Positions 42,501 to 51,876 of a stretch of DNA of 64,000 nt are shown here, piece by piece (position 1 is the stretch's first letter; each line of letters begins with the position of its first letter). The notes under the pieces were generated by a model. That model did no database searches. It saw only the letters and a list, made by a program, of their open reading frames with translations, and was not told the DNA's origin. The DNA comes from Morella rubra (lineage: Eukaryota; Streptophyta; Magnoliopsida; Fagales; Myricaceae). The DNA lies in the NCBI GenBank assembly GCA_003952965.2, contig RXIC02000004.1:179053-243052 (forward strand), written 5' to 3'. The translations under genes and the position numbers were made by a program.

Positions 42501-43639
42501 AAACTTTTTTCACAGTATATATATTTTTGAAGTATTTGTTCTTATTATGGTCGTGGTAATCATGATTATTGGCAGTACATTTCGTTCCTTTGGTCCACTC
42601 TCATGTTTGCGGCTGTCCCATTTCAGATGGGTTGGATATATGGATCGACAACAGAGGATGTCCAGACTGGGCTAAAGATCCATAAAAGAGGTTGGGGGTC
42701 TACTTATTGTGATCCAGAACCTCCGGGCTTTTTAGGGTGTGCACCCACTGGTGGCCCTGCCGCAATGACCCAACAAAAGAGGTGGGCGACCGGCCTGCTT
42801 GAAATTCTGTTCAGCAAAAACTGTCCCATCTTCGCCACGCTCTTCGCAAAGCTCCAATTGAGGCAGTGTTTGGCCTATTTATGGCTTCTCACTTGGGGGC
42901 TACGCTCCGTCCCAGAGTTTTGCTATGCTGTCCTCCCTGCCTTTTGTATCTTCACCAACTCTCACTTCGTGCCCAAGGTGAGCACATTTCCATATTCCAC
43001 TTCCTTGTCGATCATATTCGGTCTGAAAGAATTGACAGATCCTATGAATTTGTGAGAAAAATGGCATGAGACGTGTGTTTGCAGGTCCAAGAACCAGCCT
43101 TTTATGTAACAGGTGGTCTCTTTGTCATTTACAACCTCTTCACTTTATCCGAGTACTTAAGCGCTGGCCAGTCAGTCCGAGCTTGGTGGAATAACCAAAG
43201 AATGGCAAGAATAACGACAATGAATGCGTGGCTTTGCGGTTTTATGAGTGCAATGCTCAAGCTCTTAAGAATATCGGACACAGTCTTTGAAGTTACACAA
43301 AAAGACCAATCCGGTGACGGAGTTGATCATGATGATGACGCCACTAAATTCACCTTCAACGAGTCCCCCATCTTTGTGCCGGGGACAACCATTGCGCTGG
43401 TGCACTTGACTGCGCTGGTTGTGAGTTTGTTAAAGTTGCAACCGCCGCCAGCTTCTGATGGGCATGGGTCAGGGCTTGGAGAGACCTTGTGCAGCGTGTG
43501 GTTGGTACTGTGCTTCTGGCCATTTTTGAAAGGGCTGTTTGGAAAAGGAAGACATGGGATTCCCATCTCCACCATATACAAGTCATCTGCTTTGGGGTTA
43601 CTTTTTTTGTTCCTATGTAGAAGGACCGCAATGGGTTAA
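39541..43639 (+). CDS. CSLB: Cellulose synthase-like protein, CSLB/CSLH type (GT2 glycosyltransferase)
   Basis: Membrane glycosyltransferase of Golgi or secretory membranes, thought to make a beta-linked wall glycan; the exact product is not known for CSLB. Nine exons (39541-39803, 40059-40383, 40732-40860, 40992-41108, 41259-41471, 41613-41727, 41826-42004, 42627-42977, 43085-43639) join in phase to 748 aa, close to the usual 750-760. Two N-terminal membrane helices (about residues 25-75) are followed by the catalytic loop with TAD (101-103), DDG (135-137), DCD (295-297), TED (456-458) and QQKRW (496-500), then several C-terminal helices. All GT2 catalytic motifs are present. The intron after exon 3 has a GC donor. 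The shape and neighbours favour CSLB over CSLE or CSLG; the subfamily is inferred. Confidence 0.92.
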
Positions 43640-44469
43640 GAAATTGGTCGAGTAACCATAAAAAACTAGAACTAAAGAAAAAAATTTTAATATGTTAGTG
43701 TATTTCAGCAAAAATTCACAAAAAAACAAAAAAAAAAACTTATTTTTATCATCATCATAAGAATCTTTCAAATCTTCAAGATCTTCAATGTTTTTAAGCC
43801 CTCTTGAGTGTTATAACAAGATACATATGCGATCTTGGCTGCGTGGGTTTTGAAGGGAATTTAAATGGCTACGGTATAGTCGGATGTTCTAGTATTTTCA
43901 GAAGCTTCTTGCAGCTCCCCGTGTAGGTGCGGTCACCCTGTTCTAGGGAGTTGCATCCTCTCTGAATTGCAATGTCGTGATCCGATCCAAACGGTGATTG
44001 TGTCCTGCTAAGGTTGGCATCTCTTGGGTGGGGATGCTGTCCATGTGGGAGTCCACACTGTAATGATTTACACACCCATCATGATTCCATGAGAAAAGCT
44101 AATTAAAATCACTATTTGCTTGTTTTTGATATTATAGTATCTCTCTTTGTTTTCTTCTTCTCTCTGATGGTGTAATTTTTGGCTCCACACATTTTTTTCA
44201 TTCGCGGAATCTGTCGGACTGATGCACAGGGGAACAGGTGCGTGTTAGAGAGACTGTAGGCCTAGAACAGGTGTCGCCTCCATGCTGCGTACATAACAAA
44301 TGGCCATATTATAAGACCACCTAATCTGTAGACTGTAGGCCTAGAACCGTGGAACAAACAAAAGGCCACCTAGTTTTGTACGGAATCAATCAACACAGTC
44401 GTGTTTTAAACGGCTTGTGTGGAAGTTGAACAGTCATACTACCACTAAATTTTTCTGTTTATCTGCTCC
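43640..44469. other. Spacer between the tandem CSLB copies
   Basis: No gene is recognised. The last 200 bp (about 44270-44469) resemble the region before the first CSLB start (39430-39540), as expected if the promoter was included in the duplication. 43790-44075 has a higher GC content and an unassigned minus-strand open frame without motifs. Confidence 0.5.
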
Positions 44470-46262
44470 ATGGCAAATTCGATCTCTGATCTCCTTTTTT
44501 ATGAAAAAATCCGACGTAAGAACTCCGTGGGAAGAACCTTTGGTATCTTAATCTTCTTCCTCCTCCTTTCTCTCCTTGTTTATCGTTTTCTCCACCTCAA
44601 AAACCACGGTCTTACTTGGCTCCTTGCCTTCCTATGCGAGTCATGGTTCACTTGGGTTCTAGTCATCAACAACAAATGGAATCCTGTAGAATACTAAACG
44701 TACCCGGACCACCTCTTGCAAGGGTAATGGATCGACAACTTCCGCCAAAAATATGAAGCTTTAGTTACAATTGTTTCTTCTGTAAATGTTTTTGCTTGGA
44801 AATATTATTAACCTATTATTACACAGAAGATTTGTTATCTAAAGTTTCACTGGAGACTCTAGCAGGTGGAAAACTTCACTTTAAACTCCTGCTATTAGAG
44901 TTATGTTAAAGCGGTAGGTATTGTCGATTTAAGTATGAAGACTCTTGCATGTTTGATATAATGACAAGAAAACGAACTTGATACTAGATCTCAGTTTCTC
45001 TTTCTTACTTAATGTTCAAAAACTTTGATGACGATTTCTTGTGGTAGGGTGTCTGATGAATTTCCTTCCTTGGACATGTTTGAGACAACTGCGGACCCTG
45101 TGCTAGAACCCCCTACCATCACAATAAACAAGGTGCTCTCCCTGTTGGCAGTCGATTACCCAGCTCACAAGCTAGCCTGCTATGTATCTGATGATGGGTG
45201 TTCTCCTGTCACCTACTACTCTCTAGTCGAAGCCTCCAAGTTTGCCAAGCTTTGGGTTCCATTTTGTAAGAAGTACAACGTTCAAGCAAGAGCGCCTTTT
45301 AGATACTTTTCGAGTCATGACCCCCTCAAGTTCAGTGGTAGCTCAAGGGAGTTCCAACACGAATGGAAAAGGATGAAGGTAAATTAGTTTAAAGCTGGAG
45401 TTAGAATATGTGAGAATTAATTTTCCTATTTGATCTCAAAATTGGATCAGGTCAGAGAACTGATTTTTTTCGTTGTTGTTCTTCGATAAAGCCTACGAGA
45501 GAGCGATGACAAATGCCTTCCGTTTATGTACAAAACTTGTTTGTTCTCATCTTCTGCAGGATGAGTATGAGAACCTTGGCCGCAAAATTGAGGAAGCGGT
45601 CCAGAAGTCGGCACCGCCGTTTGATTTGACAGGGGAGTTTGCCAAATTCTCGAATGCAGAGAGCAAAAACCATCCAACCATCATCAAGGTAATTTGCTGA
45701 AAAATGCGACATCTACAGCTATACATACAGAACAATCTCATGAACTTGGCGTAGGGCTTTGTTTGCAGGTTGTGTGGGAGAACAAGGAAGGTCCCCCAAA
45801 TGGTTCGCCACATCTGGTATATATATATATCTAGGGAGAAGAGGCATAAGCGTCCAAATCATTACAAAGCGGGTGCCATTAACGTTCTGGTAAGATGTAT
45901 TAATTTATGCCGAAGTACAATGCTTTTAATTAAGGTCTCTCAATTAATTAGCACTATCTGTTTTTTGTTTCTTTTTCTTTTTCCCCTAAAAAAATCGTAT
46001 ACAGACGAGGGTCTTTGGAGTGATGACAAATGCTCCCTATATGCTGAATGTAGACTGCGACATGTTTGTGAACAACCCACGAGTTGCTCTTCTTCATGCA
46101 ATGTGCCTGCTACTTGGTTCCAAGAGTGGAAAAGAAATCGCCTATGCTCAGCACCCACAAATCTTCTACGGAGGATTAAAGGATGACCCATATGGCAATC
46201 AGATGAAGGTCTTGCGTGAATTGCGTCAAATTGCTAATAAATTGAATCTCACCTTACACGGG

Positions 46263-46985
46263 GGAAAATACATTTTTCGTCTACCGAGGTACTAATACAT
46301 TACACTCTAAGCTGTTGATTTTGTGACATATCGCCCATCAACTATCAACCGTGTACACTTTATACCCTCCACTGTTAATTTAGACAAAAATTGATATTTT
46401 ATTGCAATGAAATGACGAATTTAGTATCCCTACAATAAATATAATGAAAAAAAAAATGTGAGGGAAAAATTGTCATTTCATTGAACTAAAATATCAATTT
46501 CCTATCAAATTAACGGTAGGAGTGCAAAGTATAAACGATTGGTCGTTGAGAGGCAAAATATAACCATAGTTTAGAGTGCTATTAGATTACTAAATACTTT
46601 CTGGAAGATAAGTATAGATGAAGTTGTTAGATTAGTTGAGTTAGTTGGTTGGTTAGACAGTTTTACTGAGCTGATATGCTCTTGTATATAACATTGTATT
46701 CATTACTTCAATACATATTATTGATACCATTTCACAGTTTGTAATGAATATCTCAATAATATGTATTGAAGTAATAGATGAATATCTCAATAATATGTAT
46801 TGAAGTAATCGAAACAATCTTGTTATATACAAGAGCATATCAGCTCACTAAAATTGTCTCACTAACCAGCTAACTCAACTAATCTAACAACTTTATTTAT
46901 AGGTATCTTCCAGAAAGTATTTAGTAATCTAATAAGTGCAAAGTGTAAAAACTCAATAGTTAGTTGACGCAAAGTGTATCTAACT
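46263..46985. mobile_element. MITE in intron 5 of the CSLB pseudogene
   Basis: The left side has TACATTTTTCGTC...ACATTACACTCTAAG and the right side TGCAAAGTGTAAAAAC...GACGCAAAGTGTATC in inverted relation, with the ACTTTGCACCC/GGGTGCAAAGT-type words seen in the other MITEs of this window. It is interrupted by a second element at 46582-46932. The intact CSLB has no such insert in the matching intron. Confidence 0.6.
46582..46932. mobile_element. Long-foldback MITE with TA target duplication (nested)
   Basis: The ends TTAGATTACTAAATACTTTC and GAAAGTATTTAGTAATCTAA are perfect inverted repeats. The inverted similarity runs about 140 bp per arm (AGTTGAGTTAGTTGG, GAGCTGATATGCTCTTGTATATAAC). The flanks read TA on both sides (46580-46581, 46933-46934), as in Tc1/mariner-type (Stowaway) elements; TTA/TAA for Harbinger cannot be excluded. 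A 36-bp unit is repeated twice in the centre. Confidence 0.8.
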
Positions 46986-48769
46986 CAATATATAAATTGT
47001 CCTTTTCTTTTTTGTTTTTGTTTTTGCACAAGATTGTTCTATGCAACATGCTTACTTCTCGTGCATATGTTGTGGGACTATATAGTCACTAACTGATTGA
47101 GTAACTGGATGTGTTTTGCTTATATGCACGTATAGTATATAGGACGTGGAATATCAGGAATTCAAGGACCATTTTATGGGGGAACATGATGTTTTCACAG
47201 ACGAAAGATTATCTATGGCTTATCTCCAGATAACGTAGATTTATTTAACGGTTAAGTAAACTAATTTAATTTTCTCAAAAGAAAATAGGTAAACTAAGTT
47301 GGAATTGCCCCACCACGAGTCAATTTTTATGACTAGTGGTCATGGACTATCTCAACTAGCACTTTGTGGCAAAACTTCAACCTTTCCCGTATGACTTACT
47401 TGTTTGTATCTGCTCCCTTTGTTAGGAAAATTGGCGGACAATATACTTGGAAGATTTGGAGTTTGTCGGAGTTGATCAACTCTGCTACTCATGCTTTGAA
47501 GGGCAAAAAAAATCGACCGGACAACCTCGACAGCTCTATTGAGGCAGCATACCAAGTTGCCGACTGTGGATACGAGTTTGGTATTGGCTGGGGTACAAGG
47601 TAATTAGACAGCAGGAATTATAATACAAGTCATAGATTGTAGACTATGCCATGTTAAGAGAACATCGTACCGTTTTCTTTCTTTCTGCCCACTTTGATAT
47701 TTTCAGCTCTCCCATTTCAGTTGGGCTGGATATATGGATCGACAACAGAGGACGTTAACACTGGGCTAGAGATCCATAAAAGGGCTTGGAAGTCAGTCTA
47801 TTTTTTGCCAAACCTTCCAGGCTTTTTAGGGTGTACGCCCTCTGGTGGGCCTTCCGCAATGACCCAACAAAAGAGGTGGGCCACCGGCTTGTTAGAGATT
47901 CCATTCAGCAAAAACTGTCCTATATTTGCCATGCTCTTTGCAAAGCTCCAACTGAGGTAGTGCTTGGCCAATTTATGGCTCCTTTCTTGGGGCCTACGCT
48001 CTGTCCTAGAGCTTTGCTATGCTGCCCTCCCTGCCTATTGTATCTTTACCAACTCCCACTTCTTGCCCAAGGTGAGCACATCTCCATACTTCTCTATATA
48101 TGTATATGTGAACATGCATGTTTTCAGTGTGGAAGAATTGAAAGATCACATAAAGTTGTGAGAAAAATTTTCCTTGCTTCTTGCAATCTCTAAAGTTTAA
48201 AAGCTTGAGATGTGAGTGTGCAAGTCCAAGAACTAGCCGTTTATGTACCAATTGCTCTTTTTGTCATTTACAACCTCTACACTTTGTTGGAGTACTTGAG
48301 CACTAGCTAGTCAGTCCGAGCTTGGTGGAATAAACAGAGAATGGCAAGAGTAACCACAATGAATGCATGGTTTTTTGATTTCTAAGTGTCATGCTCAAGC
48401 TCTTAGGGATATCCGAAACAGTCTTTGAAGTTACACGAAAGAACAATTTGGTGAAGGTGCCAATGATGACGACGCCACTAGGTTCACCTTCGACGAGTCC
48501 CCCATTTTTGTGCTGGGGACAACCATTGTGCTAGTGCACTTGACTGCGCTGGTTGTGAGCTTGTTAAAGTTGCAACCACCACCAGCTTCTGATGGGCATG
48601 GGTTAGGGCTCGGGGAGACCTTGTGCAGCGTGTGGTTGGTGCTGTGTTTTTTGCCATTTTTGAAAGGGCTATTTGGAAAAGGAAGGCATGTGATTTTCGT
48701 CTCCACCATATACGAGTCAGTTGCTTTGACGCTACTTTTCCTGTATTTCTGTAGAGGGCATAAAAGAAA

Positions 48770-49290
48770 GGCAACGATATGAATAATTCCCACTCACTTT
48801 TCATTACAGTGACTGGAGTATTTATACAAGCAGTAGGTGTGCATCAGCCAATCATTTGAGGCTGAGCACGTATTGTACTAGTCAGCCATTCCGTTACAAC
48901 CAACAAATAAATATTCTGTACAAAATCATAACAAACTTAATTCTAGAAGATTTGGTACAGCTGTGATGCTAAGATGGAAAGCTTCACGTAATGGCTGAGC
49001 TGGTGAGCTAAGGTGAACAGGGCAGTGCTGGTAACGATATGAATAATTCTCACTTACTTTTCATTATATTGACTGGAGTATTTATACAAGCATGAGGTGT
49101 GCATCAGCCAATCATTTGAGGCTGAGCACGTATTGTACTAGTTGGTTATTCCGTTACAACCAACAAACAAATATTCTGTACAAAATCATAACAAACTTAA
49201 TTCTAGAAGATCTGGTACAGCTGTGATGCTGAGATGGAAAGCTTCACGTAATGGCTGAGCTAGTGAGCTGAGGTGGACAGGGCAGTGCTT
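48770..49290 (-). repeat. Two tandem LTR-like units of a copia element (2 x 260 bp)
   Basis: Unit 1 (48770-49029) and unit 2 (49030-49290) are about 95% alike, and a third partial stretch recurs at 49400-49450. Read on the minus strand, each unit has a TATAAATA box and follows a purine-rich CGGGGGTATGATA stretch that itself follows the end of a copia polyprotein. This fits a 3' LTR in minus orientation, present twice. Confidence 0.65.
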
Positions 49291-49420
49291 TATCATACCC
49301 CCGCAAAACCAACGGGGCAGGAAGGACCGTGAGACTCGAACGTAGCTGATGGAATCGAAAGGAAACAAGGGGCTTGGTGAGCACATCAGCAAGCTGGTCT
49401 TTGCTGAGATGAAAAGCTTC
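49291..49420 (-). mobile_element. C-terminal end of a Ty1/copia polyprotein (fragment)
   Basis: The minus-strand translation gives SAKDQLADVLTKPL followed by an RFHQLRSSL-like stretch. This is the conserved end of copia ribonuclease H. It is followed by a polypurine tract and the LTR-like units. The open part is about 40 codons; the rest is missing. Confidence 0.75.
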
Positions 49421-49599
49421 ACGTAATGACTGAGCTAGTGAGCTAAGGTGGAAAAATACGAAGAAAATTATAATTAGAAGCCCGTTGAAAAAGAAGGTGA
49501 TAGGGAGAAGTATGGCCTAAAGAGGGACTCGAAAGTCTATTAATTAAATAGACAGATGTAGTGAAGGCCTCACCTTCGGCCCTTCAACAAACACAAGTT

Positions 49600-49783
49600 G
49601 GACTTTCGCTAGGCCCGTGCGGTTTTTCTTGGTTATAGCCCTGATCATAAGAGCTACAAATGCTATCTTATCTCCAGTGGCAAGACCATTATCTCCCGCG
49701 ATGTTCGTTTTAATGAGACAGTGTTTCCTTTTCAAACTCTCCCTTCTTCTGTCTTAGCCCAGCCCCCTATCCCTTTTTCTTGG
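49600..49783 (+). mobile_element. Ty1/copia internal fragment, plus strand
   Basis: The translation gives [20 protein letters not shown] and then [16 protein letters not shown], the conserved block downstream of the copia integrase. It lies in the opposite orientation to the copia C-terminus at 49291-49420. It stops abruptly where LINE sequence begins. Confidence 0.75.
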
Positions 49784-49966
49784 GTTGGTAGAGAAATATG
49801 GAGAGAGAGCTGAAGAATTTTTGGTGGGGTTTTCTCCAAACACCGTGCAACCTTATTATGAATTCTTAGGAATCCATTTGCTGCCTCAAACCTTTTGGAG
49901 GCCTTGGTATTCTCTCTTTGTCTCGGATGAACAAAGCTTTACATGGCATTTTGTTTCTAAAATGTT

Positions 49967-50133
49967 GGGCACTCTAAAATTTTAGCCATAATAAAATTAC
50001 TATATAAAATTATCTATTTCTTCACTTTTTCACTCACTCTAACACAAATAAATATAAAAAATTCATTTAATAATCTTCTCTTCACTTTTTTCACCAATTT
50101 CAACACCCCAAAATTTTTTTACAAACAAACACC
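49967..50133. mobile_element. Small insertion in the LINE, 167 bp
   Basis: It starts GGGCACTCTAAAATTTTAGC and ends ACAAACAAACACC, weakly inverted. Direct repeats ATGTT flank it (49962-49966 and 50134-50138). It splits the LINE between the GGLG block and the LSKLSWQLL block. Superfamily unassigned. Confidence 0.6.
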
Positions 50134-50456
50134 ATGTTAATCTCTAAGCTCTCTTGGCAGCTGTTGGCTAATCTCAACCCCCTTTGGATTAAGTTATGTC
50201 GAGCTAAATATCTTAGAGGCATAGATCTTTCTTCTTACTCACTTAGACCCTCTACATCTAGTCTCTGGAAAGGCATCATCAAAACTTTCCCTCTCTTATC
50301 TCTTAGTGCTTGCAGATAGATCCGTAATGGAAGCAACACCTTCATTTGGCATGATCCTTGGTTGCCTAACTTGCCTTTTCGACACCTTGTCCCCATCTCT
50401 CTCGATGCCCCACTCCTTTTTGCTTTGGTGGACTCTCTAATTTTTAAAAATCCTAA

Positions 50457-51307
50457 GGGATGTTTGTTTTTCTAAAAAATTATAAGATTTTTAGAATTTC
50501 AATAGAATTGTGAATATTTATGTAGATTGAAGTTTTATAGTTTTTTGTGTAAAGGTTGGTAAAAAGTTTTAAAGATATTTATTTTTTGTTGGAGTTTGTA
50601 AAAAGGTGTAGTGAGAGATGATTTGATGTAATTGTTTAATAAAAAAGTATTGGAGTTAGGTGAAAAAGTATAGAGAGAGAATATTTGTTATAATTTTTTT
50701 TAAAAGATATTGGATTTTGTATGAAAAATTATTGGAGATTATGTAAAAGGTATTGGGAGAAATTACACTTATCACCCTCAAACTACCATGTCCCAACAAT
50801 TTGCACCATCCGTCCATAATTTCTGTCAATTTAGACAGAAAATCAATCACGTGCGTCTCACGTGACTTTTTTTTCCACCTGATCTACCCTTTTTCCCTTT
50901 CGTTTGGTTTACACTTATCACCCTCAAACTACCATATTTTTTTCACTTTGCACCCTTTGGTTGGAATGTTGGTGGTAAAACAAACAAAGGGCAAAATGGA
51001 AATATTATGTGGAAAAAAGTCACGTGAGACGCATGTGATTAGTTTTCCGTCTAAATTGACGGAAAGTATGGACGGAGGGTGCAAACTGTTGGGGCATGGT
51101 AGTTTGAGGGTGAAATGTGACAAAAATAGTACTTTGGGACGCAAAGTGAAAAATGTATAGTAGTTTGAGGGTAATAAGTGTAATTACTCCAAGGTATTAG
51201 TGTTTGTGTATAAAAAATTATTGAATTTTTGAGATTTTGGATGTTTTTTTTTCAAATTTTATTGAATACATTTGTATTCTAGAATACTTTTGCAAACGGA
51301 CATGCCC
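50457..51307. mobile_element. PIF/Harbinger-like MITE in the LINE, itself hit by another MITE
   Basis: The left end GGGATGTTTGTTTTTCTA and the right end TTTTGCAAACGGACATGCCC are inverted repeats resembling those of the element at 37220. The flanks are TAA (50454-50456) and TAG (51308-51310), a 3-bp duplication with one change. Element 50757-51190 is inside it. Confidence 0.65.
50757..51190. mobile_element. Inner MITE with ATTACACTTATCACCCTCAAACTACCAT ends
   Basis: The left GGAGAAATTACACTTATCACC and the right GGTAATAAGTGTAATTACTCC are inverted repeats. The terminal sequence occurs a second time internally at 50908-50935, so the left end is duplicated or a second copy has been inserted. CACGTGAGACGC and GCGTCTCACGTG arms form an inner inverted repeat. 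Confidence 0.7.
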
Positions 51308-51876
51308 TAGATGTTGGGACGACCAGTTTTACAGTCCTCTTTTCCCTGAATTTGCTTCGATTCTCAACCTCCCTTCCTTTGAATTCGAATGACAGGTGGA
51401 TATGGTCCTTATCTCCTTTTGATTTACGCGCCTTCTCCCTTTTAGACTCTCCCTAGCCTGGACTTGATTGCGAAGGATTGGATTGCACTCTGGAAGCTCC
51501 CTTCATGCTAGGTTGAAAACTCCTTCTTTTGAAGGTCATTTGGAATATTCTTCCCTCCATAGATCATATTGCCCTTACATCCCCCCATGGGTCTGAAGAA
51601 AATGTTTATGCTCTTTGTGGTATGCCTTCTAAAACGCTACATCATATTTATTTTGGTTTGTCCCTTTAGCCGTGTGGTGTGGCAAGAGTCGTAGTGGTCT
51701 TTCAACACTATGATCTTTCCTCATCTACTGTTGACCTCTTGAATCAAAGCCATCATTCACCCTATCTCTATCATTAATATCCCTTGGGCTGATGCTCATG
51801 GTTTTCAGCTTTTTGCTTCCAATGCCATTGATCTAGTGTAGTGCAACGCGATAAGATAGTCCACAAACTCCCTTCC

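Larger units (their letters stand above)
44470..48782 (+). pseudogene. Tandem CSLB copy, decayed
   Basis: Exon by exon it aligns with the intact CSLB upstream and keeps the same intron positions. Lesions: TAA in exon 1 (44695-44697); a 4-base TA expansion in exon 4 that causes a frameshift and TAG (45832-45834); TGA in exon 6 (47187-47189); a 1-base deletion near 47458 in exon 7; TAG in exon 8 (47958-47960); TAG in exon 9 (48308-48310), with a further stop and frameshift at about 48375-48390; and a weakened acceptor before exon 9 (CAG changed to CAA). Several stops look like C-to-T changes. Catalytic codons for DDG, DCD and TED are still readable, so decay is fairly recent. No full product is possible. 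Confidence 0.93.
49784..51876 (+). mobile_element. LINE fragment, 5' part, interrupted by two MITEs
   Basis: Pieces of a plant LINE reverse transcriptase lie in order: LKNFWWG-like at 49810, LKPFGGLGI at about 49895, LISKLSWQLLANLNP and WIKLCRAKYL at 50134-50215, FIWHDPWLPNLPF at about 50346, and WDDQFYSPLFPEF at 51312 onward. Two elements interrupt it (49967-50133 and 50457-51307). Frameshifts and stops are frequent. The element continues at 54965 after a 3.1-kb insert. Confidence 0.75.

Noticed and set aside
43790-44090. Possible retrogene or non-coding RNA between the CSLB copies
   Set aside because: Slightly higher GC and one antisense frame only; no motif, A-tail or splice signals were found.
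45473-46295. Separate short genes within the second CSLB copy
   Set aside because: The open frames are leftover exons of one pseudogene interrupted by stops and frameshifts.
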